Below, piece by piece: positions 54,061 to 61,856 of a DNA stretch of 64,000 nucleotides. The notes beneath the pieces were generated by a model. The model was given only the letters and a program-made list of their open reading frames with translations, did not search any database and was not told the origin of the DNA. Origin of the DNA: Bacteroidota bacterium (GTDB taxonomy: Bacteria > Bacteroidota > Bacteroidia > UBA8524); the NCBI GenBank assembly GCA_008933805.1, contig WBUH01000007.1, positions 1 to 64,000 on the forward strand, in the 5' to 3' direction. The position numbers were made by a program, and so were the translations under genes. The stretch's first letter is position 1. The number at the start of each line of letters is the position of its first letter.

Positions 54061-54113
54061 GTGGTGTACCGGGTTTGAGTAATTGGCGTATATATTTTTA
54101 AAAACACGGGACG

Positions 54114-56351
54114 CTACGCCTCCGACTCTTTGGGGTCAAAAGAGTTAGCGTCTCGCGGCGGTGTTCTGAGGACCTCAATCTGTGCATACAGGTTAGATTT
54201 GATGCTTTCCCGTAATTGTTGATAGTCGTCTGTATTAGTGAGGTAATAGAAGTATTGTTTGTTCTTATAACCGCCTGTAACGGTGATGTATTCAAGGCTA
54301 CGCAACTCAAACAAGAAGCGCGAAACGTGGGCTTTGGATAATCCAAAAGCCAAGCGGATTTCCCGCTGGGTAAAAGCTGCCTGCTGTCCACCTTGTTTTT
54401 CTTTCAGGTAGGTTTTTAAACGTTCATAAAACTGGCGCAGGGAATTATCAAAATCATCGGCCTTTAATACAATGGCATCAAAAAATATCCTGACGGCAAG
54501 CTGTATGTCGTCTATTTCAGCAATGATGCGGTTTTTATCATCGCTTTTTCGTTGGTACTGGTTCACGTTCGCCACTAACCCGATGAAGGAGTTAAACATC
54601 GGCGCCAGCCTGCGCTGGTCTTTCAACTCTTTGGGTAGGGTAATATATTCGGCGTATGGGTTAATGACTTCACGGGCCTGCAACATCCGAACGATGTCAC
54701 GGATTTGTTGCCGGGCAAGGTATTGTTCTTCTTTGTCTATTTTTCCTGCTGATAGTTTGGCTAAATAGGCATTGATGCGTTCGGTCTGCTCCGGGCTTTC
54801 ATCCACACTGAAAAGCAAGGAACGGGAAGCGTTATCGAAGTAAATGGTTGGGTTGGTAGTGGCTGCCAAACTGGAAAAGTGCCCCTGTACCAGTTTTACT
54901 TCTGCCCTGACGTTGCCGAATTTGTCTTTTTTCGATAGGGAAGAATACAGCTTTTTAAAGCTGATAAGTTCCCGTAAGGCATACAATGCTTCGCGCGGCA
55001 TCCCGTCCATGTCCTGTATCACCATTATTTTGTTTACCAGTTGTTGCTCGTCAAAATGAAAGAAGGATTTAGCGCTGGCTCGGGTGATTTGTAAAATATC
55101 ATCTGTGGGCATACAGGCAGCAATACCGTTAATTAAATGGCTTTTGCCACTCCCACTTACCGATACAATAACAGCATGCAACGGCTCAGGCATTTTGTAG
55201 GACAGGGCGATTAAAAACAATGCAAGGCGTGTGTTTTCTTCGCCTACAATACCGCTTTTCTCTAACAAGGTGTTGATGGTTTCAAGCAGGTTGTTTTTTT
55301 GCAAGACTTCAACAGCATGGGATTGCCGTTCTGGGGTAATTTCTTCTTTAGCCCTGTTGCCTTCGGGTCTATAATCTTCAAACTGCTTTTCGCGGTGGGC
55401 TTCAAGCAGTGCAGTAAGGTCTACAAGGTCAAGGGCGATTAATTCTTCTGGTATAAACTCTTGACTGCTTAACCCCTCACTATATTTTTGCACCTGCGCC
55501 GTATCAAACAGGTCGAGTTTGCCTCTGAATTTTTTAAGGTGGGCGTTTTGGTAAAACAGGGTTACTTTCAGGGTAGCCAGGTCTTTGTCGAGATTACCGA
55601 CCACCTGCCACTCTCCGCCAAAGCTCGCCTCCAGTGTGAGTTTATGGGGGTGTACTATATAAAGGGTTCTTTGCTCTGTTTCTTCTTCTGCAAGTGCGGG
55701 GGCTTCTTGCTTTTCATCAACAGTCCCTAACGCATTAATAATGATTTCTTTCTGCACCATTGAAATGCTTTCATCAAATACCAGGCTGCCGTTTTGATAA
55801 AACGGTTTTGCTATACCGATTTGCAGGGGATTGAGCTTTGCGCCGATGGCAAACATACAAGCGGTATCAAGGTTTATCTTTCCGTCTGCGATGAAAGCAA
55901 GGCAAGCGGTAAGCTCACCGAATAGGTGCAAGGTTTTGGCGTGTGGGTTAACTGCGGGATAGGTTCCCTGTACCTTATTTAACAAGGTATCAATGGCAAG
56001 CCCTGTTTCGGTTACTTTAAGAGCCATCAGGTTTACAGGGTTGTGGTCTGTATCGTACAGTGGTAGCACCAACTGCTTTTTACCAAACCAGCGGTAGCCG
56101 CTGTTCATCACCCGAAGTAGTCTGGCGGCTTTAAGTTCTAAAGCGTACTCATCGTCTTTGCTGTGATGGGCTTTTCCGTTGTTGTAGCCTATGTCTTTAA
56201 TAGCCAAAACGTGGATGCGACAGGTATGCAATACTTCCTCCCGCACTTTATGAAAACCACTGAGTGCCTTCCTAAAGTGAGGCAATAGCTCCTTCAAAAG
56301 TTTACTAGTGTGATAAGGATTTTCTTCTGAATCGGGTAAAAGTGTTTCCAT
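54114..56351 (-). CDS. Primase-like/AAA+ ATPase of a mobile element
   Basis: A 745-residue protein. Residues ~85-200 (FGKKQLVLPLYDTDHNPVNL, LHLFGELTACLAFIADGKIN) look like a degenerate TOPRIM/primase region. No CHC2 zinc finger is present. A P-loop ATPase follows: Walker A SVSGSGKS at 397-404 and Walker B KIMVIQDMDG at 441-450, with an SSLAATTNPT sensor-like segment. Near 665-705 there is a winged helix (FTQREIRLAFGLSKAHVSRF). I recall similar proteins upstream of paired integrases in Bacteroidota, often with a CHC2 finger. A replication-initiation or strand-opening role for the element is likely. The next gene starts 53 bases on. Confidence 0.75.
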   Translation of the reverse strand: METLLPDSEENPYHTSKLLKELLPHFRKALSGFHKVREEVLHTCRIHVLAIKDIGYNNGKAHHSKDDEYALELKAARLLRVMNSGYRWFGKKQLVLPLYDTDHNPVNLMALKVTETGLAIDTLLNKVQGTYPAVNPHAKTLHLFGELTACLAFIADGKINLDTACMFAIGAKLNPLQIGIAKPFYQNGSLVFDESISMVQKEIIINALGTVDEKQEAPALAEEETEQRTLYIVHPHKLTLEASFGGEWQVVGNLDKDLATLKVTLFYQNAHLKKFRGKLDLFDTAQVQKYSEGLSSQEFIPEELIALDLVDLTALLEAHREKQFEDYRPEGNRAKEEITPERQSHAVEVLQKNNLLETINTLLEKSGIVGEENTRLALFLIALSYKMPEPLHAVIVSVSGSGKSHLINGIAACMPTDDILQITRASAKSFFHFDEQQLVNKIMVIQDMDGMPREALYALRELISFKKLYSSLSKKDKFGNVRAEVKLVQGHFSSLAATTNPTIYFDNASRSLLFSVDESPEQTERINAYLAKLSAGKIDKEEQYLARQQIRDIVRMLQAREVINPYAEYITLPKELKDQRRLAPMFNSFIGLVANVNQYQRKSDDKNRIIAEIDDIQLAVRIFFDAIVLKADDFDNSLRQFYERLKTYLKEKQGGQQAAFTQREIRLAFGLSKAHVSRFLFELRSLEYITVTGGYKNKQYFYYLTNTDDYQQLRESIKSNLYAQIEVLRTPPRDANSFDPKESEA

Positions 56352-56422
56352 AAAAAGGTAAAAGCAAAAATAGTAAATATTCTCTATAGAGAATATTTGC
56401 TATTTAAAATATTCAAATAAAA

Positions 56423-56836
56423 TTACAGGTAGTTTTCCATGCCATCAATGCATTCAAAGCGTTCAAGGCATTTAGTGTACCGGGCGTGCAGTTCTTGCAG
56501 GTGGGTTGCCCCGGGTTCCTCGCCGTTGTGATAAGCGATGTGCAATTCTAATTCACTGATGAATTCTTTTACAGCATTTGCAGGCCCTGCCACACGGTAG
56601 GGTTCGTTGTGGCGTTCTGATAGGTCTTCAAAGGTTTTCACCATTTCAGTGGCTTTTGCAATAAGAGCGTTGGTGCTGGTGAACTTAGAGTTTGGCACTT
56701 GCCTTACATTTTTAGAGACGGTAAAGAGACCAGTAGGACGTTCAAGGTTCAAATGCCTTTCACTGGCAACCCGGTAAAAGTTTACAGGGTCAGGTTCAGG
56801 TTTTTCATCTGGATGGGGAGTAGATGTAGTATTCAT
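56423..56836 (-). CDS. Small hypothetical protein heading the integrase operon
   Basis: I chose the ATG at 56836 (137 residues, MNTTSTPHPDEKPEPDPVNF) over the longer frame from 56950, whose first 38 residues have poor coding character. It is mostly helical (STNALIAKATEMVKTFEDLS, NAVKEFISELELHIAYHNGE) with no motif recognised. It ends 71 bases before the ATPase start on the same strand. It could be a DNA-binding or accessory protein of the element. Confidence 0.55.
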   Translation of the reverse strand: MNTTSTPHPDEKPEPDPVNFYRVASERHLNLERPTGLFTVSKNVRQVPNSKFTSTNALIAKATEMVKTFEDLSERHNEPYRVAGPANAVKEFISELELHIAYHNGEEPGATHLQELHARYTKCLERFECIDGMENYL

Positions 56837-56959
56837 AATAGTATTGATTGAGAAATCATAGGATTTGACGGCGGCAGCTTTTGTGCCTTTATATAAGATA
56901 GTATGCTTATACGCGTCACTCAGATTTCCACATTTGATTGTGGTCTGCAATTTGTTATA

Positions 56960-57152
56960 TTGTACTCAGAACTTAAAGAGGTTTGGGGCACTTATCTTTA
57001 GCAAGCCCGATAAGATTTCACCTGACACTGTGCCCGTCTGCAATCAACATCCAGGGGTTAACGCCCTTTAAACAGGTGCGTTGCAATTGCTTCAGTGCCC
57101 CCTCCTCACAAGTTTCTTTATACTTTACGCCGCTTACCAAGCGGCTTTTTTG
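56960..57152 (+). ncRNA. Candidate structured RNA with its own terminator
   Basis: The region ends in a strong plus-strand terminator but holds no plausible plus-strand gene. GGGCAC (near 56985) can pair with GTGCCC (near 57030), enclosing CTTATC/GATAAG; ggtgcgttgcaattgcttc lies further on. catttg...tatattg near 56930-56960 is a partial promoter match. I checked it against tRNA, tmRNA, SRP and 6S landmarks and found no fit. The right boundary is set by the terminator; the left one is a guess. Confidence 0.35.
57129..57152 (+). terminator. Intrinsic terminator without an upstream plus-strand gene
   Basis: GCCGCTT-acc-AAGCGGC followed by six T. On the minus strand there is no U-run after the stem, so it acts on plus-strand transcripts only. 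Confidence 0.8.
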
Positions 57153-57279
57153 TTTCAAAGAGCAATACAAAGATAAGAGGTAAACTTTAACAATCAATAG
57201 AATAGTACAAAAATCAACTAAATAGTTTTTTATTGTATGTATCATAAATTTTTATCAAATTTGTACTAAATTATAAGAA

Positions 57280-58467
57280 ATGGCAAATTTTAAAAATCCC
57301 ATGACTGTATCCTTTGGGCTTGCTCTGAAAAAAACCAGAGACCTTTTGGCAATTTCAAATGCAGATGAATTTGCTAGGGTACTTAATCTTGGTACAACCT
57401 ACTATCGGTCTGTTGAAGCGGGGATAAATAATTTATCGCCTTTCCACAGTTTAAAAATCATTGAAGCTTTTCAAAGAAGTACCAGCAACCGTAAAATCAG
57501 CTATGAAGCATTATCAATATTTTTGACTACCCTTTCTTATATTGAATCTTTGGTAAAAGCGGATGAAAATAACATTACGACTGAGGAAAAATATATCTTT
57601 TATATAAAAACCATTAAAGAGCAGGCAGATTTAAAACTCAGCGCATTACTTAGTCTTTTTCAATTAATTATTGAAAAAAGCCTTCAAGGAGATGCGGAAA
57701 TGGATACTTTAATCCATGAAACAAAAACTGAAAAACAAGTATGGGAATATCTCACCAATTACCACTCGTTTAATAAATCATCTAGTGAAATACAAAGCTC
57801 GATAAGTGAAAATTTCTTGAGCGACGTTCCTACTATATATTTTGACTTTTTAAGTGATACTAAAGAAAGCCTAATGCGCTTACCTGTGAGAATAGGGTTT
57901 AAGGGGTTATGGCAATGGGAAGAGCGCAATCAGGATAATTTTGTTGAAATGATTTGTCTCATTAAAAATGCTGAAAATGTCGTCAGTTGGGAGAATCTAA
58001 AACGGTATAAATACAAACACCTATGGAAGGATTTTGAAATTGCTAAATTCATGTGTGTTACAAACCTCCCAAAATCAAAGCTTTACTCTGATTTTAAAAA
58101 AAACCTGCATAAATCATTAAATGACAGTAACGAAATAACTCTATTGAAAGAGTTTGATGACAAAGTGGCTAAAGTTAAGTTTGAAACACTCCCTGACCCA
58201 TACTTGAAAAATAACACTGAACAGATAAACGACGTTCTCACAGGTAATAGTTACGACCCAGATGAACCAGGAAAAAAAACTTACGATGCTATTTGGATAT
58301 TCACAATGAAAAATAAGCAAAGTATAGGATTTTTGGCGGTAATGGATGACAAAACCAAGCAACTTGTGGAAGGAATAAGTTTAACATATAATGAATCAAT
58401 AAACAAATTGGAGAGTTTAAATTCTTTATGGGCCTCGATTTCTGAAACAAACAATGGCAACAAGTAA
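57280..58467 (+). CDS. HTH-containing protein, first gene of the cyclodipeptide operon
   Basis: A 395-residue protein. The N-terminus (FGLALKKTRDLLAISNADEF, ARVLNLGTTYYRSVEAGINN) resembles an XRE/Cro helix-turn-helix. The remainder is a long helical-to-mixed region with no family recognised (LPVRIGFKGLWQWEERNQDN; DAIWIFTMKNKQSIGFLAVM at the end looks like a GAF/PAS-like strand pair). It is translationally coupled to the cyclodipeptide synthase (14-base overlap). It probably regulates the operon, perhaps sensing the product; this is inference. It lies 128 bases after the terminator at 57129. Confidence 0.6.
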   Translation: MANFKNPMTVSFGLALKKTRDLLAISNADEFARVLNLGTTYYRSVEAGINNLSPFHSLKIIEAFQRSTSNRKISYEALSIFLTTLSYIESLVKADENNITTEEKYIFYIKTIKEQADLKLSALLSLFQLIIEKSLQGDAEMDTLIHETKTEKQVWEYLTNYHSFNKSSSEIQSSISENFLSDVPTIYFDFLSDTKESLMRLPVRIGFKGLWQWEERNQDNFVEMICLIKNAENVVSWENLKRYKYKHLWKDFEIAKFMCVTNLPKSKLYSDFKKNLHKSLNDSNEITLLKEFDDKVAKVKFETLPDPYLKNNTEQINDVLTGNSYDPDEPGKKTYDAIWIFTMKNKQSIGFLAVMDDKTKQLVEGISLTYNESINKLESLNSLWASISETNNGNK

Positions 58468-59152
58468 ATATAAAGTGAGAATATATGATGTTGTTCCTGA
58501 AGATAAGCGAAAGGAAATCTATGAGTATAGTGCTTGTTTAGGGGTAAGTATAAATAATGTTAATTATTGGGATAACGAAAAACTAACGGCACTATTATCT
58601 TGGATAAATTCAAGATTTAGTGAATGCGCTATCGTAATTGCCGATAAATTACACAGGCACAATGTTAAAATATTTAATAATAATAGTGAAGAAGAAGGGA
58701 TAGAAACAGGTTTAAAATTAGGAAATGAACTTAGTAAAAATTTCTTGACAATAGTGTCTTCATTGACAGACTGTAAGTTTAGAATATATAGATGGCAAGA
58801 TATAGCTAACGAGAAGGGAACTAAAGATGAATTAACAAAAGTTTATCAGGCGTATAGTACTAATTCAAGTTTTGCCAGAGTAATTGAAAAATCTGCTGAG
58901 GAATTTTTATTTCGGCAAAAAGAGAAAGGACTTGAACTTAAAGTTCGTCATGAGGAGGCCATTAAATTATCGTGTGATTATATCTTAGAGGAGATGGCGT
59001 ATTTTGGAGTTGCTGTAAATTTAGGTTATGTGGTACAGCTTTATCCGGGTACACAGTTGCAAATTCTAAAACTTTTAGGTAATGGTAGATATCAAGATAT
59101 TAATCTTCACTTAAGTAACGGATTTTTTGTTGATTTAAAAATAAAAAAATGA
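58454..59152 (+). CDS. tRNA-dependent cyclodipeptide synthase (CDPS)
   Basis: A 232-residue, cytosolic, class-Ic-aaRS-like protein. Key parts align with AlbC: SACLGVSINNVNY holds the nucleophile Ser32 (AlbC Ser37), LLSWINSRFSECAIVIADKL matches the next helix-strand, and CDYILEEMAYF holds Tyr176 and Glu180 (AlbC Tyr178, Glu182). VVQLYPGTQ has Tyr197-Pro198 at the subfamily site. The enzyme takes two aminoacyl-tRNAs and makes a cyclic dipeptide (2,5-diketopiperazine) through a Ser-linked intermediate. Length is normal. It overlaps the HTH gene by 14 bases and the transporter gene by 4 (ATGA). The amino acids used cannot be read from the sequence. Confidence 0.85.
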   Translation: MATSKYKVRIYDVVPEDKRKEIYEYSACLGVSINNVNYWDNEKLTALLSWINSRFSECAIVIADKLHRHNVKIFNNNSEEEGIETGLKLGNELSKNFLTIVSSLTDCKFRIYRWQDIANEKGTKDELTKVYQAYSTNSSFARVIEKSAEEFLFRQKEKGLELKVRHEEAIKLSCDYILEEMAYFGVAVNLGYVVQLYPGTQLQILKLLGNGRYQDINLHLSNGFFVDLKIKK

Positions 59153-60624
59153 CAACAATAGTACTGGTAGCAATTCTCCTTTCCTCAATTTTTTATATAG
59201 GAATTGGGCTTGTTCTTGGCAAGAACAACAAATCTTTGGGTGATTTATTCCCTATACTTGGTAACCGAAACGCACGGGTCGAAACCTCTAATGAATTTAG
59301 TAAAAGTACAGTCGCAACGACCGTCAGCCTCGCTACTATTGTTTTAGCATATTTTGAGTTAGCAGGATATTTTGGTTTATACCTCTTATGGACGGCTGTT
59401 ACAACGGCAATAGGAATGCTGCTGCTCCAATTATTTATTAACCGTATATGGGAAAAGCTCAATAAATTTGACCACCGGCCAACAATGCATGAGTTTCTTG
59501 GCAGAGAATACAATTCTCCGTCAATGGCCTTTATTGCATCATTGTGTACCAGCTTGGGTTTTTTGCTTATTTATGCCACTGAGTTAATTGTGGGCTCAAA
59601 ATTTCTCGCGGGCCTTGTTCCCCAAATACCCGAATGGACTACTGTTATTTTTTTATCCTTAGTGGGCTTTGCTTATACAATGATTGGCGGTTTCAGGGCT
59701 GTTATTAAAACCGACCAATGGCAAATGGTCTTTATCTGGTTCCTTATAATATCATTGGGCGGGTATTACATTTACCACCTCATACAAGTCCCCGATATGT
59801 CTGCTGAATTTGCAAAAGCCCCGAAAGGGGTTTTTGACTTGTCTTACCGACCGGGTCTTGTTTATTTTCTTTTTGGTATTGCAATAATGAACATTCCTAC
59901 ACACATCGCTAATATGTCTGTATGGCAGCGCATTAGCGGAGCCCAAAATCCTGAAACGGTTACTGAAGGTGTCAAAAAAAGTATTTGGGAAATTTTCTTT
60001 TCGTGGAGCTTGATTTCGTTATTAGCTTGCTTTGCCTATTTAATTGTAACTCCTGCCAGTAACCAGTCTCTTTTAATGGAACTTCTTACTGTACTTTCAA
60101 CCACCATAATTGGGAAAATTATATTGTTCATAGTAGTACTAGGACTTTTCGGCGCAATGTTATCAACTGCCTCAACAAATTTATTAGTAGTGTCCCATAC
60201 ATTATCTGAGGATGTATTTTCTAAATTCAAAAACAAAACTGTAATTGAAAGGGCCGATTCTAAACAAGAGTTGATTAAGTCAAGAATACTGTTGGTTGTA
60301 TCGGCGTTATTGGCGGTTTTTCTTGTAGAAGGTCTAAAATATTTTGATTTCAGTATTGCAGATTTGGTGTTTGCCATTTATGGTGGCTCACTGTCCTTAT
60401 TCCCGCCAATTTTATTTGCATTACTATTAAATGAAAATAAGCTTAAAACTTTGTCTTCATTTGCAAAATACTCGGTAATACTTGGCTTTTTATGCGGTTG
60501 GGGTGCTGCCATCTATGGAAAAATAATTGGTGATGGCAACCTGATTTTTCTCTCTCCGTGCCTGAGTATAGCTGCCTCAGCTTTGGTGTTGGGTATTGGA
60601 TATTGGCTCAAAAAAAATAAATAA
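59149..60624 (+). CDS. Sodium/solute symporter (SSS) family transporter coupled to the CDPS
   Basis: A 491-residue protein with about 13 membrane helices. The SSS hallmark MIGGFRAVIKTDQWQMVFIW (the GG-x-x-A-V-x-x-T-D-x-x-Q motif) is clear, and FGAMLSTASTNLLVVSHTLS in TM8 has the conserved Ser/Thr residues of the sodium site. Its ATG overlaps the CDPS stop, so both are translated together. SSS proteins normally import small solutes with sodium. Here it may take up the precursor, recapture the cyclic dipeptide, or export it; family knowledge favours import. It ends 4 bases from the convergent repressor gene. Confidence 0.9.
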   Translation: MTTIVLVAILLSSIFYIGIGLVLGKNNKSLGDLFPILGNRNARVETSNEFSKSTVATTVSLATIVLAYFELAGYFGLYLLWTAVTTAIGMLLLQLFINRIWEKLNKFDHRPTMHEFLGREYNSPSMAFIASLCTSLGFLLIYATELIVGSKFLAGLVPQIPEWTTVIFLSLVGFAYTMIGGFRAVIKTDQWQMVFIWFLIISLGGYYIYHLIQVPDMSAEFAKAPKGVFDLSYRPGLVYFLFGIAIMNIPTHIANMSVWQRISGAQNPETVTEGVKKSIWEIFFSWSLISLLACFAYLIVTPASNQSLLMELLTVLSTTIIGKIILFIVVLGLFGAMLSTASTNLLVVSHTLSEDVFSKFKNKTVIERADSKQELIKSRILLVVSALLAVFLVEGLKYFDFSIADLVFAIYGGSLSLFPPILFALLLNENKLKTLSSFAKYSVILGFLCGWGAAIYGKIIGDGNLIFLSPCLSIAASALVLGIGYWLKKNK

Positions 60625-60628
60625 GCAA

Positions 60629-60976
60629 CTACCGTTTCTTTCTACCTCTTTTAAGGTCGCTGTGTTCCTTCAAAAACACATCAATGGTCATTAACAGGCT
60701 TTTGCGTTTTTCTTTCGGCAAAGCTTCAATGGCCTGTAACTTATCTAATAAAGATTGATTTGCCTTTGTCGTATCTCTAAAAAGTTCGGCAAGGGGAATA
60801 GCCAAGGCAACCGCCACTTTTTCAAGTGTTTTCACATTCGGCGGTGTTTTGCCGTTCTCAAGTTCGGAGAGCCTGGCTTGCATTAAGTCCGCTTTTTCAC
60901 ATAACATCTTTTGGGTTAACCCCTGCGATTTGCGTATGCGCTCAATGTTTTGCCCGATGATTTTCTCAATCTCCAT
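60629..60976 (-). CDS. XRE-family repressor
   Basis: A 115-residue protein with a textbook helix-turn-helix: IGQNIERIRKSQGLTQKMLC, EKADLMQARLSELENGKTPP, NVKTLEKVAVAL. A helical C-terminal tail follows (LLDKLQAIEALPKEKRKSLL) and ends in a basic patch. I start at the ATG at 60976, because a perfect -7 element (60989-60982) lies directly before it; longer frames from 61054 or 60994 would begin upstream of or inside the promoter. It probably represses its own gene and the divergent one at 61076 through the inverted repeat at 60989-61013. Confidence 0.88.
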   Translation of the reverse strand: MEIEKIIGQNIERIRKSQGLTQKMLCEKADLMQARLSELENGKTPPNVKTLEKVAVALAIPLAELFRDTTKANQSLLDKLQAIEALPKEKRKSLLMTIDVFLKEHSDLKRGRKKR

Positions 60977-60981
60977 TACGG

Positions 60982-61013
60982 CAAAGATATTCATTCTTAC
61001 CTGTTGAATGAAT
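60982..61013 (-). promoter_or_regulatory. Repressor promoter with inverted-repeat operator
   Basis: On the minus strand TATCTTTG (60989-60982) is a perfect TAnnTTTG -7 element only 5 bases before the ATG at 60976, implying an almost leaderless transcript. Next to it ATTCATTC (60989-60996) and GAATGAAT (61006-61013) form a perfect 8-bp inverted repeat with a 9-base spacer, well placed for binding by an XRE dimer. A -33 TTTG is not seen. Confidence 0.55.
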
Positions 61014-61075
61014 ACGCCCTCAATCCGGTAAACCGATTTCCATTTTCTAAACAATCACTTTATAAATCAAATTTT

Positions 61076-61489
61076 ATGAAAACCACAACAAACACCGAAC
61101 TACTCCACCGGGAGCTAACCCAAAACACACTGGCGTACTTGTACGAATCCCTCGAAACCATCCGCCACGAAATCCAAACCGAGTACACCTATAACATCGA
61201 TGAAAACGGCTTTTTGACAAAAGAAGCTCGCGAACGCATTTTGCAACTGGAACAACAAGAGCGCGATGCAAAAAAGAATATAAAAGTATTAGAAATGCAG
61301 CGTGATGGATTTAGTCCTGCAAAAAATATCCCAAGCTACACACCCGATATAGAAGATAACGAATTCGATTTTGTCCGGCTGCTTGACCAGCTTGAAGAAG
61401 AAAGGCGCACTGAGCTTGCCCTAAAAGAAATTCAGGAAGCTCGTGACCGAAGCCAATCAATAGAAAAAGACTATGAATTAACCCGCTAA
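61076..61489 (+). CDS. Coiled-coil protein, divergent from the repressor
   Basis: I chose the ATG at 61076 (137 residues, MKTTTNTELLHRELTQNTLA), since the longer frame from 60950 runs through the repressor promoter. The protein is highly charged and helical (LEQQERDAKKNIKVLEMQRD, LLDQLEEERRTELALKEIQE), so a coiled coil is likely. No family is recognised. It heads a four- to five-gene plus-strand run (61076, 61501, 61857, 63725, 63959) and is probably controlled by the divergent repressor. Confidence 0.6.
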   Translation: MKTTTNTELLHRELTQNTLAYLYESLETIRHEIQTEYTYNIDENGFLTKEARERILQLEQQERDAKKNIKVLEMQRDGFSPAKNIPSYTPDIEDNEFDFVRLLDQLEEERRTELALKEIQEARDRSQSIEKDYELTR

Positions 61490-61500
61490 TACAAACCAAT

Positions 61501-61836
61501 ATGAAAAACGAAACCGCACAGCAGGTACAAAAATTAACAGAAGAATATGACATGGCAGCCCTTAGAGTTGACGAATTGCTCATGGAAATCCACAGCAGCG
61601 AAGGACATATGGGCACACCTGAGCAGTCCCGTGAATTAGAACTGTTAGTGAAGAAGACTGAAATGCTCCTTCAAACCATTGAAACTTTAAACGAGCAAAT
61701 TGAAGAAGAACAGCAGATTGACCCGCACACTCTGCTTGAAGGGCGGGAAAGACTTGAGTTTAACCGCGCAGTCCTTGACGAGCTAAAAGAAGTCAGGGCA
61801 CGGGGTGCATCCCAAGACCTAGAAATCGAACGATAA
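61501..61836 (+). CDS. Small coiled-coil protein, 111 residues
   Basis: Almost entirely heptad-patterned (QQVQKLTEEYDMAALRVDEL, LELLVKKTEMLLQTIETLNE) and acidic. It starts 11 bases after the previous stop and ends 20 bases before the large membrane protein. Not recognised; by design it may pair with the coiled coils of its neighbours. Confidence 0.6.
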   Translation: MKNETAQQVQKLTEEYDMAALRVDELLMEIHSSEGHMGTPEQSRELELLVKKTEMLLQTIETLNEQIEEEQQIDPHTLLEGRERLEFNRAVLDELKEVRARGASQDLEIER

Positions 61837-61856
61837 ACCATTAATAAAATACATCT

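Noticed and set aside
57030-57130. tRNA or tmRNA 3' end as an attachment site next to the integrase operon
   Set aside because: No T-loop (TTCGA/TTCAA type), no acceptor pairing and no CCA-like end could be matched; the terminator stem is the only clear structure.
60950-61075. Longer N-terminus for the coiled-coil gene (start at 60950)
   Set aside because: The extra 42 residues run backwards through the divergent repressor's start and promoter and have no coding character.
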